A stretch of 64,000 nucleotides of DNA, from positions 155,905-219,904 of the forward strand of contig NHNW01000071.1 in NCBI GenBank assembly GCA_002786025.1, in the 5' to 3' direction. The stretch is from Zasmidium citrigriseum (Eukaryota > Ascomycota > Dothideomycetes > Mycosphaerellales > Mycosphaerellaceae). A program made the position numbers and the translations under genes. Position 1 is the stretch's first letter. Every line of letters begins with the position of its first letter. The notes under the pieces were generated by a model. The model ran no database searches and had not been told where the DNA came from. It saw only the letters and a program-made list of their open reading frames with translations. This document shows positions 55,215 to 64,000 of the stretch, piece by piece.

Positions 55215-56704
55215 TTACCCATCCACCTTTGAATGAGTCCTTTTGTGACCCCCTCTACGATACCCAGGCACTGTGTCTCTCACAGTCTTTTGCCCATTTG
55301 AATGTATAATATCTCTCAACCTTGCTGGCATAGAATCACAGCATGCATTGATCCATTCTTGATCAAGAGCTTTCCACCTTTCAAGAGCCAAACTAAGGAC
55401 TGTATCCTCATCCCAATGGGGTCTCCTTCGTATATAAGTCTTAATAGGTGACCACACTGTCTCAATAGGGGGGAAATCTGGGCTCTGTGGGCAGTTGAAG
55501 AAGTATCTGTACTTCCCTTGATCCCTTGACATCCCCATTGCCCTCTTCATCTTCTCACAAGGGTTATTATTAGCTGCCTTGCCATGGCCTGAATCCCCAT
55601 CTTCTTCCAGTGCCCAAGAGATCTCTTCCCCTTTGATGTTAGTATATCTGATTTCCTCATCTTTGCACTACCCTTGCTCCTTAATATAGCTTAGAATCTT
55701 GTCATAATAGACAGCCTGTGACATCTTTCCTGTGGTGTTTGTAGGTACCTCATAAGGGATCAAATCAGACTTGAAGTTGTACCCAACACACCCCCAGCAG
55801 TAGACTCTTTTCTGAAGTTTTGAGTCCTCATCATATTGCTCTTCCCTAAAGACACAGTCATTCTTAACCCTCTCCTCATTCCCTTGCTTTCTGATGATTG
55901 ATTGAGAAGTCTTAGGCCCAAACCTAAAGTGCACTTCATCTAAGAATCTCACGTGCCTCCAGTCCTCTGGATTTGGATATAACATCAACATGTGATAGGC
56001 CCACTTGACTCTGAGTCTAGCCAAAGAGTAAGGGATGTACTTAGTCCTTGCTGCAATCCTTGTGTAGTACCCACGGGCATTCATCTCCTTTTTGAGTGTC
56101 TCAGTTAAACAAGCCAGATCCAGTTCGTATAATAAGGTGTTCCAGGTTGTGTGATGGCCATCATATTCGTTGCTTTCCAATAGGTACTCACACCTATCCA
56201 AATCCTCTGCAGTAAGTGACCTTTTGGGCCCTCTCTCCAAAGATCTTCCCTCTTGATTGTGGGCCCTTCTTTCGGGCTCTTTGAGGGCATCCCTTACTTG
56301 CTTTCTTGTCACTCCAAATGTCTCACTCAATGACTGTTGTGAGCACTTGATTCCTTGCTTCTCAGCCCACTCCTTTGCCCCCTTAATCTTTGCTTTTAAA
56401 GGGGTATGCAAATAGACACCTTCCCCTACTTCTTTCTGCCTTGTACAGTCTCTTTCCACTCCTGCACCTCTTTGAGAGCCTTCCATAACTCCTCAACTTG
56501 GTGCTCAAGCTCATTAATCCTATCTTGAAGTTGTCCTTTGCTTTAGGCAGTGTCAAAGGGGGGTGGAGGTCTTTTGGGCTTAATCAGATTCTTGGATTGA
56601 GAGGCAGTCTTGTAGGCCTTCTTTGGGGGTGTGGGCAACGATGAATCTGTCTTCTTAGAGTCTGAGACTTCTTTGCCAACAAACTTGGCCATCTTCTTCT
56701 CCAT
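55215..56704 (-). pseudogene. Degenerate Tc1/mariner-like (DDE) transposase
   Basis: Coding remnants run from an ATG at 56704 to a stop at 55215. The N terminus carries a helix-turn-helix region (S-Q-Q-S-L-S-E-T-F-G-V-T-R-K-Q-V-R). The catalytic pieces are F-L-D-E-V-H-F (first D), E-D-G-D-S-G-H-G (second D) and P-P-I-E-T-V-W (final E), all present. The frame is broken by a TAA at 56543-56545, a frameshift near 56430, and a TAG at 55668-55670 between the first and second catalytic aspartates. Both stops could arise from CAA/CAG by C-to-T change, compatible with mild RIP, but this is inference. No active product is expected. Confidence 0.85.
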
Positions 56705-56789
56705 TGACGCGTTGTGTGTTAAGAAATCAAAGAAACAATGCCCAAAGGGCGGTGTGTTGACACAAATCTATATTAGGTGTAGTGCTATC

Positions 56790-56816
56790 TTGGCCCTTTT
56801 GAGTTTGTCAACCGAG
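56790..56816 (-). repeat. Right terminal inverted repeat (27 bp)
   Basis: Ends GAGTTTGTCAACCGAG and pairs perfectly with 55148-55174. TGCAT follows it directly. Confidence 0.95.
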
Positions 56817-57037
56817 TGCATGTACCGGCCAATTGTATTGATCTCGCGACTGTCTTGGGCAATGCTCAAACAAACAATGGCCGTCTGAAACGCCGTTGCG
56901 CTAAACGTCTCTGCGGCAGCGTGCCTTCCCGTCGCGTGGCGGAGGCGAAGTCTATTTGCGGAGGAGCCGCCAACCTCACGCGAGCCCGTGCCATTTTCAC
57001 GTGCAAGCCCATCACCTACACCTATACACCTCACATC

Positions 57038-59410
57038 ATGGCGGTGGCCAACGGCGACGTCGATCATCAGCCTATACCGGACATCTACAATGCGGCTTCA
57101 GTCGAAGAGATCCAGCTGGCCCTACAGGAACTGTCTTACCGCGAGGCCTCCGTGACATCCCGTCTGGACACCTTACTACAGACGCAGAAAGATGTCTCTC
57201 GCCAACTGTCTCGTCTGGATCTCGCACGCGCCCAGCTTGGGTCACAGGTCGTGGCTACCCGTGCTATCAGCAATGCCATGCTCTCTTCCGCTGCAACCAC
57301 GGCTCACCGCATTTCTGCCGCAGTCAGGAAGCTGGATCAGGAGCAGGCTGCCGTGAAGTCTACTTTGGACGTCGTCGAGCAAGTTGCTGAGCTTAAAGCA
57401 TGTGTTTTGGGGGTGCATGGCTCTATGGGAGCGCCTCAGGACTGGGAGACGGCTGCCAACTACCTCCACCGAGCTTCCAAAATCCCAGACGCTGTCATTG
57501 ATGGAGCCTTCGCAGACGAGATCGTACCTACGGCGGAGGTGCCGGATCTGCCCAGGCAGACTTTGGATTCGGCAGCTGAAAGTCTATGCTCTCTCTTCTT
57601 GCGGGAATTTGAAAAGGCTGCGAAGGAAGGCGATGGAGCACGAGTCACCAGATTCTTCAAGCTCTTTCCTCTCATCGGCAGGAGTGATGTCGGCCTGGAT
57701 GCATACGGCCGCTATGTCTGCAGTGGAATCGCAGCGAGAGCCAGGAGTAATATGAGCGCAACTCAACGAAAGGATGGCATGTTCTACGCAAATACTTTGA
57801 CCAAGCTTTTCGAGCACATTGCTCAGATTGTGGATGGCCATGAACCACTTGTGGAACGACACTACGGAGCTGGTAGCATGACCAAGGTCATCGAACGCAT
57901 TCAGGTTGAAGCGGATCTTCAGGGTGGTCTCATTCTCGATACCTGGGCCGATGAAAGAAGAATCAGCAGAAAGCTGACCGATGTCAAGAGCTACCCGTTC
58001 AACTTCCTCGTCCAGAGCTTTCTGCCTTCGCAAAAGTCTACTTTTGGATCATCTCGAAGCGACTCGCCTGCACCAGGCTCTGGACGTGCGAGTGAAGATG
58101 AAAGCGTGGACATGAAGGAGGTCGATGCTCTTTTGAACGAGAGCGCTGTGATGCTTGGCCGCTGGTCACTCTATACACGCTTCTTGGCCAGCAAGACTGC
58201 CTCATTCAGCGACGACAATCCCGATGCAAAGTTGCATCTCCCTGCTTTCATCGTCCACAGCACCCTGCAGAAGAAAGTCTCCGACCTCTTGATCGACCCC
58301 TTCAACCTCATGGCCACGTTCTTCTTTCGACGATCCGTTGAGAAGGCATTCCAACTGGACGAACCTCCGACTGATCTTACGCTGAGCCCGAATAAAGCTC
58401 TTGGATCGAACCCACCATTCATAACGTCTGCTGTCGACGACGTCATGTATATCGTCAATCAGGTGCTCCAACGTACTTTGTCGACGTCTCAGCGAACCGT
58501 CATCTCAAGCGTCATTCCATCCGTGGGCCGCGTATTGGGGTCAGACTTCTTCGGCATGGTCCAACGAAAGATGCGAGACGAGAGCTATCCCAAAGCTGCC
58601 ATCCAAGGCGCATTGCCGCCTGAAAGTTTGATCATTGCATTTCTGGTCTTGATCAACAACCTGGATGTTGCAACCGACTACGTGAAGAGAATAGTCAAGA
58701 CAAGCCTTGGCCAAGCTTCGGCGTCTCAGCAGCCGAATGGACATCATTCTTCTGCACTCGCAGACTCTTTCCCATTTGGCAACGAAGCTGTCTCCGTCGA
58801 GAAGACTCTTCACAATATGGAGTCTGGCTTCGAAACGAAGACGACTGAACTCATCAATGAAGCGACTGAAGTCATGCTGAAGCAGGTCATGCGACCTCGT
58901 CTACGGCCTGTACTCAACGAAACTTTCCGAGAAGTCGACTACAACACTGCCACTGAAGACGGTCCTCGAGAAGACCAAGACACACCTTCAGAAGATCTCG
59001 TCGCGCAACGATTTGAACGAGGGTGGCAGGCCTTCACCCTTCCAATCAAGCGAATCCTGACTCCAGCCAACTACGACCGACTCATAACCTCAACAGTCTC
59101 ATATCTCGCCCGCACGCTCGAGAAGAGGATCTGGTCATACTATGGTCGTGTCAACGAGCTCGGTGCTATCAGAATGGAGCGCGACATTGCCGGCATCGTT
59201 GCAGCTGCAGTCAAAGGCGGCAAATATGAACTCCGAGATGCCTTCGCGCGATGCACACAAATGACACTGATCCTAAATATGGAAGACGATGAATGGGAGG
59301 AGATCTCAAAACTTTCCGGTGTGCAATTGGAAAGAGAGACGGGCGTGCAATGGAAGCTGGACGCCGAGGAGAGGAAACGGGTCAGGAGCATCATCAAAGA
59401 CCAAGCATGA
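57038..59410 (+). CDS. COG4: Conserved oligomeric Golgi complex subunit 4
   Basis: A single exon of 790 residues from the ATG at 57038. The frame is open up to the transposon edge, but this ATG begins the conserved region. The N-terminal coiled-coil (residues 20-150) is rich in heptad leucines (L-L-Q-T-Q-K-D-V-S-R-Q-L). COG4 marks follow: R-F-F-K-L-F-P-L-I-G near residue 215, G-L-D-A-Y-G-R-Y-V-C-S-G-I, and the C-terminal W-E-E-I-S-K-L. COG4 is part of lobe A of the COG tether, which captures retrograde vesicles within the Golgi and is needed for glycosylation. Length agrees with fungal homologs. The right end of a transposon lies 222 bp upstream and may contribute to its promoter or 5' UTR. 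Confidence 0.93.
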   Translation: MAVANGDVDHQPIPDIYNAASVEEIQLALQELSYREASVTSRLDTLLQTQKDVSRQLSRLDLARAQLGSQVVATRAISNAMLSSAATTAHRISAAVRKLDQEQAAVKSTLDVVEQVAELKACVLGVHGSMGAPQDWETAANYLHRASKIPDAVIDGAFADEIVPTAEVPDLPRQTLDSAAESLCSLFLREFEKAAKEGDGARVTRFFKLFPLIGRSDVGLDAYGRYVCSGIAARARSNMSATQRKDGMFYANTLTKLFEHIAQIVDGHEPLVERHYGAGSMTKVIERIQVEADLQGGLILDTWADERRISRKLTDVKSYPFNFLVQSFLPSQKSTFGSSRSDSPAPGSGRASEDESVDMKEVDALLNESAVMLGRWSLYTRFLASKTASFSDDNPDAKLHLPAFIVHSTLQKKVSDLLIDPFNLMATFFFRRSVEKAFQLDEPPTDLTLSPNKALGSNPPFITSAVDDVMYIVNQVLQRTLSTSQRTVISSVIPSVGRVLGSDFFGMVQRKMRDESYPKAAIQGALPPESLIIAFLVLINNLDVATDYVKRIVKTSLGQASASQQPNGHHSSALADSFPFGNEAVSVEKTLHNMESGFETKTTELINEATEVMLKQVMRPRLRPVLNETFREVDYNTATEDGPREDQDTPSEDLVAQRFERGWQAFTLPIKRILTPANYDRLITSTVSYLARTLEKRIWSYYGRVNELGAIRMERDIAGIVAAAVKGGKYELRDAFARCTQMTLILNMEDDEWEEISKLSGVQLERETGVQWKLDAEERKRVRSIIKDQA

Positions 59411-59745
59411 TTCGCGGTCGGTGACTGGTTCTAGAAAGATGCTGTTGCGGTGTTGAGGCTGACTGTGTTGCATACGGAAGAGAGTTTATGCAACTCGCAC
59501 AACTTGACGGCCGAAGTTGACCGACCCAAAGCAATCAGCCACGCACCGCCCTTTCGCAGCTTCGCTTGTTTGGAAGAATAGTCGCACCGAACAAGCGAGG
59601 CCCATGAGCACAACTAAAAGTTCTCGCTATGCCTGCAATGTTATGCGTAACGACATGCAACTATATCATGAGCTCGGCATCCACCTTTCAAGAACCTGCT
59701 ACTCAACAATAACCACACCGCATACTCAATAGTACTCCATCCATA
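59411..59745. other. Intergenic, promoter of FAD monooxygenase
   Basis: 335 bp with no supported gene. Confidence 0.5.
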
Positions 59746-60969
59746 ATGGCAGGATCAGACTCCAAGAAAGTGATCGTCATCGGTGCAGGCGTGACAGGCC
59801 TCAGTCTCGCACAAGGACTGAAGAAGGCTGGCATTCCCGTCGCTATCTACGAGAAGAACGAAAGCCGTCTCACAAGACGCAACTGGACGTTCGCCATCCA
59901 CTGGGGCATCGAAGCTCTGCAGGAACTGCTACCCGAAGACCTCTTCGCCAAACTCCCCAGCACTCAAGTCGACCCTCGTCACCCAGGACACGCCTCTTGG
60001 TACGAATTTCCACTCTACAACGGCGCCACTGGCGAATTCATCCGCAACCTCAACACCGAAAAAGTCTACCGTCTCGCGCGTGACAAACTCCGCGCTCTCC
60101 TCCTCGCAGACCTCGACGACTGCGTGCACTGGGACAAAACTCTCACCAACCTCGTCTACTCCGCCGACGGCCAATCCATAACCGCTTCTTTCACAGACGG
60201 AACCAACACAACCGGCTCCATAATCATCGGCTGTGATGGCGTCCACTCAGCAGTCCGCAGCCTCCTCGTCGGTCCCGCCAACTCCCAACTCACCCGCGTA
60301 TCCGATATCGCCACAGACATGTGCTTCTCCAAACATACCGTCGAACACGCCCAATGGCTCCGCTCCCCACCCAACCACCCCCTCTACCAAGCCGCTCTAC
60401 ACCCCTCCGGTCTGATGGCATTCCTCTGCGTGCACGATGCCTCGTCCCCCGATCCCGCGGACTGGATCTTCTTCTCATATATCTCCTACCATGAACCCGA
60501 AAATCAAGACTCCTGGACCAAGACCCAACTCCTGACTCACGCAAAATTCTTGGCAAAAGACTTCGCTGAGCCCTTCCGGAGCCTTTACTCTTGGATTGAC
60601 GAACGTGCGGAACTCTGGCACACGAAAATGCAACACTGGGATCCCTCACCCCCGGAACATGCTTGGGACAACCACGACGGTCGAGTAACACTTGCAGGCG
60701 ATGCGGCGCATCCTATGAGTTTTCAGAGGGGTCAGGGGGCGAATACTGCGTTGAGGGATGCGGTGGAGTTGTGTAGGAGTTTGGTGAGGTGGTCGAAGGG
60801 GGAATCGGAAAGAGGGAATGTGGTCGATGGGTATGAGAGGGAGATGATTGAACGTGGTGAAAGGGAGGTGAGGATGAGTGCCGAGTCCACGGTTACGTTG
60901 CATGATCCAGAGAAGGCTATGAAGGGGCCGTTGGTTAGAAGGGGGATGCAGCCTTCGGAGAAAGTATGA
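59746..60969 (+). CDS. FAD-dependent monooxygenase (group A, FAD_binding_3 type)
   Basis: A single exon of 407 residues. It has the three FAD motifs of salicylate/p-hydroxybenzoate hydroxylase-like enzymes: the Rossmann G-A-G-V-T-G-L-S-L-A near residues 13-22, the D-G motif G-C-D-G-V-H-S-A-V-R near 162-171, and G-D-A-A-H-P-M ... G-Q-G-A-N near 318-333. These NAD(P)H-dependent enzymes hydroxylate or epoxidise aromatic and other substrates in catabolism and secondary metabolism. No transmembrane or signal segment is visible. The substrate is unknown; the flanking COG4 and an unassigned region give no hint. Confidence 0.9.
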   Translation: MAGSDSKKVIVIGAGVTGLSLAQGLKKAGIPVAIYEKNESRLTRRNWTFAIHWGIEALQELLPEDLFAKLPSTQVDPRHPGHASWYEFPLYNGATGEFIRNLNTEKVYRLARDKLRALLLADLDDCVHWDKTLTNLVYSADGQSITASFTDGTNTTGSIIIGCDGVHSAVRSLLVGPANSQLTRVSDIATDMCFSKHTVEHAQWLRSPPNHPLYQAALHPSGLMAFLCVHDASSPDPADWIFFSYISYHEPENQDSWTKTQLLTHAKFLAKDFAEPFRSLYSWIDERAELWHTKMQHWDPSPPEHAWDNHDGRVTLAGDAAHPMSFQRGQGANTALRDAVELCRSLVRWSKGESERGNVVDGYEREMIERGEREVRMSAESTVTLHDPEKAMKGPLVRRGMQPSEKV

Positions 60970-61835
60970 CGTGCGCTTCGTACCAAGGCTGAGATTATCT
61001 CTTGGTTTGCATGTCAGAATCTTGTTCCTTTCCGCTGCTACTTTCTTCTTCAGACAACACAGAGTGAAGACTACACGCCCTACCCATGAGATATATGTGC
61101 GAATCCGCCAAGGCTATAAATCCAACCTCCGGGTCTGCAGATTTGCCTCCGGTGAGCCAGCCACCAATGACGACCCGTAACGTCTGTTACACAACATGCG
61201 CTGAACACGGACCGGTAAATCGATTGCTCTTGAGTTGTTCGGCGGGCACATTTCACCACACCAACTGTATCGACTCCTGCGTTGCTATCCAAGGCGAAGA
61301 TGCTGAGACGTGCGATCAAAACCACGCGAGCAACGATTTCCTTCGTCCGAAAAGTTGCACGACGATTCGTTCGTTTCGATACGTCGGCGAAGGATGGCGT
61401 TGGAGATATGAGCCATGAAGGGGATTTCAAAGAAGACGATGATAGTATGAATTATGGAGATGCCAGATTCGTAGCGCCAGGGTCTAAGGACGAGGAAGAA
61501 CACGGCTCGAACAGATCCTCCTCCTCCCCCTCCACCAGCGATGAAATAGATCAAATCGAAACGCCTCCGGAGGAGCTCAGACTCTCGCTCGTGCCCGCGA
61601 ATACTGACTCCAACGAGCTCGACGACACCGCATTCGGGCCAGAGACAATCACAACGACAACAACAAGCACGGGGCGAAGCACCACCACGACCACAACAGG
61701 CAGCACCATCACCACCACAACAGAAATCTGGAGCTCATACACCATCACACGAACGCGGCGAAGCGTTCGTATCACTTCTACCTAACAATATCGAGGACGA
61801 CATTAGAATCCCTTTCTCCAACCAGCCTCCTCTCC
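60970..61835 (+). other. Unassigned region with a Thr-rich frame
   Basis: A plus frame at 61282-61785 (167 residues) ends in a threonine-rich low-complexity tail made by ACA/ACC triplets. Its N-terminal half is basic, then acidic. A second frame at 61086-61418 has several cysteines. Neither shows a known domain; a small secreted or spliced gene is possible but not demonstrated. Confidence 0.35.
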
Positions 61836-62548
61836 CTACCTCTTCAAAATCTCCCCAGCAACCTCGACCGCCCTCGCCGTCTTCCCAACCCACTCTCTCC
61901 CCAGGTCGAACTTTCCCGCCTCAACAGCCTCCGTAATAGCCGGAAACGTAACCGGTGCATACCCCGTATCAACCCCAGGAGCGAAGATTAGATGCTGGAA
62001 GAATTCACGGTCGGGGAGACCGCCTTGGCTGGCGAAGCCGCGTTGGAAGTCGATGTATTTCCTGTTCACGACCTTGAGCAGCTCAGAATCGTTGGTCTCA
62101 ACGGCTTGGGTGGCGAGGCTAGCGGCTTCTACGGCGTGAGATTTGAAGATGGAGATGGCGGATTCCAGGGCAGAAGTATCGATATCTTCTGTGGCGTTGC
62201 CGATTGTGTAGCGGAGGTCTTGATAGTAAGTTTCCATCTCGGTGGCGTAGTTCACCGGCTGCAAGGGGAGGAGATCTTCGGAGGCGAGATGGTAAGCCAG
62301 GAGGGTCAGATATTGGCCCATAGCTTTGTGCACGAGGAAGCCTGGGTCGCCGAAGTTCGCCATCCAGTGGTACGAGTCGTAGTTAGAGTGATAATGGTAG
62401 ATAGGATCAGTCGGTCCTGGGTCGGAGCCCATGTCAATCGAAGCAATTCCACGATGCACAAAAGCCGTGTAATCACTCCCACTCCCAAGCACTCCAATCT
62501 CACCTTCCGTATCGTCCATCCAGACGGAGCGCGAAAGCTTCCACAGCT
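61836..62548 (-). pseudogene. 3' fragment of an M28-family (glutamate carboxypeptidase II-like) peptidase
   Basis: The minus-strand frame from about 62548 to the stop at 61836 matches the C-terminal third of PSMA/Vps70-like proteins: G-V-L-G-S-G-S-D-Y-T-A-F, H-Y-H-S-N-Y-D-S-Y-H-W-M, G-D-P-G-F, then a transferrin-receptor-like dimerisation region. The H-Y-H-S-N-Y-D histidine is a zinc-ligand region in the family. Upstream of an AG at 62549 no peptidase sequence can be found; the DNA turns AT-rich, so roughly 450 N-terminal residues are missing. The 3' part has no internal stops, suggesting recent truncation. An M28 metallopeptidase needs the missing metal-binding core, so this is likely dead. 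Confidence 0.75.
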
Positions 62549-62649
62549 CAAATCAAATTTCCCCGCTTCCTCAGCTTTCAAAACATTACCTCAAATGTCG
62601 ATTTCTATGGCGATTCCACCGCTACCAACATACCTGATGATGTTTTTCT

Positions 62650-64000
62650 ATGCCTAAGTTTGGGACACTATTATTCCTTATTACCTTCACATGTCAGAAC
62701 TCAAAATGTTAGCCTCTGCGCGGGTATAACTGCGATTCACTGCGGGTAAACATTGCAAATTCCGGGTAAACAAACAGCAATTCATTCTCAGGAAGATAAT
62801 GACATGCTAATCCTGCTCATAGTGCACCCGCAGTGGTACTCGAGATTATTAGATCTCGTCCTTCCTACTATACTATATCCTTCGCCGCCTTACCGCCCTA
62901 CCGCCTTACCGTCCGTCCTCCGCCGTCCTCTACCTATATTACGCAACCAAGCCTCCTCTACTCTACTCGCCGCTAAGTAGTAGTGTGCTCGAAGTAGAAG
63001 ATACTACGCCCGCTAGTCGATATAAGTAAATAGTAGGACTGGATTATCGAGAGCGCTAACGCTAGTATAGCTTATCTCGCTATCCTCTAAGCGCTTTATA
63101 AAGGCAATATTAAAATCTCCTACTTAACCTTAAAGCGTAAGTTATAGGTATAGGGTGTACGAAAGGATCGACGGCCTAACTTTACGGACTCCGAGTAGTT
63201 ATAAGGACGCATTGTCTACGCCTACTACGTAACCTATAATACTAACGAAGAGACGAGCTAAGAACTAGAACAAGATAGCTTTATAGTAGGCCTAACGAGG
63301 ATTACGAAGATTAGAAGAAAGCTAGGCCTTTAGAAGTAACTACCTACCTATAAGCACCCCTTCGACGAGGAGTAATTAAGAATAGTAATATAGAAAGAGC
63401 TCGATATAGGTTAAATTAAGAACTTTAGTAGAAACTTTATATATACGGAACTTAGCTCTAGGTATAACATTATTAGCCGCGATCGTATATAGAAGGTATT
63501 AAAGTAGCTAAATCTAGAGGGTATCCGTAAGAGGCGTAATAAAGAGAAAGAGTATAACCCTAGGCCTACTCTATTACCTAGTATAAACTACCGGTAGTCT
63601 ATAGATACCTATTACAAGCTTAAATACTTTAGTATCTAGGTATATACGGTAGTTAATATACAATTAAGGTATATTATATAGATATATATTAGGTATACTA
63701 GCCGTACGTAGGTGTTAGTTTAGTACTAGTATATGTTAGTAGCTAAGACTAGAGTTATATAAGTAAAGCTACTACTATATTACGAGTAGATATACTACTA
63801 ATATTCGTAGACCTTAGATCCTTTAATTAGATCGTAGCGCCGAGACTCGTTACGCTACTAATACCTATGTAATACTACGCTAAATACTTTATCTAGATAA
63901 CGAGCCGCCTTTAACCTTTATAGATTACTTCTAATATAGTACGAGTAAGATAAATTAACGGATTAAGAGCTAGTAGCGCTAGTAGACCGCTACGACTATA
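62650..64000 (+). mobile_element. RIP-mutated transposon relic (integrase-core type), partial
   Basis: The sequence changes abruptly to TA-rich DNA with few CA or TG dinucleotides, the product of C-to-T change at CpA on both strands. In one plus frame from about 63100 onward, protein-like words survive between many TAA/TAG stops: H-P-F-D-E-E (63354), Y-N-I-I-S-R-D-R-I, R-K-R-R-N-K-E-K-E-Y-N-P-R-P, and R-Y-I-I-x-I-Y-I near 63680. The order resembles the integrase-core transposases common in fungal repeats, but this needs a search. Left boundary is approximate; the right end lies outside the window. Confidence 0.7.

Larger units (their letters stand above)
55148..56816 (-). mobile_element. Tc1/mariner-like DNA transposon, inactive
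   Basis: The 1,669-bp element is bounded by perfect 27-bp inverted repeats and flanked on both sides by TGCAT. Its only ORF region encodes a broken DDE transposase. It lies in the divergent promoter between NIPA and COG4, 222 bp upstream of the COG4 ATG. Composition is AT-richer than the neighbouring genes. Confidence 0.9.

Noticed and set aside
56816..57037. N-terminal extension of COG4 from the transposon edge
   Set aside because: The first 74 codons are Arg/Cys-rich and do not look conserved; the ATG at 57038 begins the COG4-like region.
1..64000. CRISPR arrays, bacterial operons or ribosomal RNA genes
   Set aside because: The window has spliced fungal genes; no regularly spaced repeat arrays or rRNA-like stretches were seen.

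Overview
The window is nuclear DNA of a filamentous ascomycete (Pezizomycotina; a Dothideomycete is likely). Evidence: dense genes on both strands, many GT-AG introns of 45-63 bp with CTAAC/CTGAC-type branch sites, a Zn2Cys6 regulator, fungal transporter families, an NLR-like protein, and a terminal AT-rich block with the CpA-to-TpA depletion expected of repeat-induced point mutation (RIP). Exon joins below were made by reading splice sites; most multi-exon genes close exactly in frame. No transcript or homology search was available. Region 1 (about 1-19.5 kb) looks like an accessory metabolic cluster: a carboxylate-activating NRPS-like protein (adenylation + carrier) fused in one reading frame to a monocarboxylate-type MFS transporter, with the expected terminal reductase domain displaced to just downstream; a divergent AKT2-like alpha/beta hydrolase ending in the peroxisomal signal SRL; an NTF2-like protein; an ankyrin-like protein; a D-2-hydroxyacid dehydrogenase; an anion:cation-symporter MFS; a Zn2Cys6 activator; an AtuA-like DUF1446/DUF4387 protein; and a beta-propeller lactonase. 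Together these suggest activation, reduction, CoA-dependent peroxisomal processing and transport of a small carboxylic acid, but the product is unknown. Region 2 (20-31 kb) has a broken HET remnant, a 12-exon amino acid/choline-type permease, a multi-spanning membrane protein, an RBR-like RING protein, mitochondrial GatB and a convergent amidase. Region 3 (32-44 kb) holds two tail-to-tail CmcJ/AsqO-like oxygenase-family paralogs (one with four introns, one with none), a broken membrane-protein remnant, a CorA-like Mg transporter, an NLR-like NB-ARC/TPR protein with a worn lipase-like N terminus, and a DHA1 MFS transporter. Region 4 (45-61 kb) is mostly housekeeping or unassigned: a SurE-like secreted phosphatase, a small 2EXR/F-box-like protein, an F-box/LRR protein, a metallo-beta-lactamase-fold protein, an unknown 241-residue protein, a NIPA-type Mg transporter, COG4 and an FAD monooxygenase. 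A 1.67-kb Tc1/mariner-like element with 27-bp perfect inverted repeats and a dead transposase sits in the NIPA-COG4 divergent promoter. Region 5 (61.8-64 kb) is the 3' end of an M28 peptidase cut off by an AT-rich, RIP-mutated transposon relic that runs off the window.
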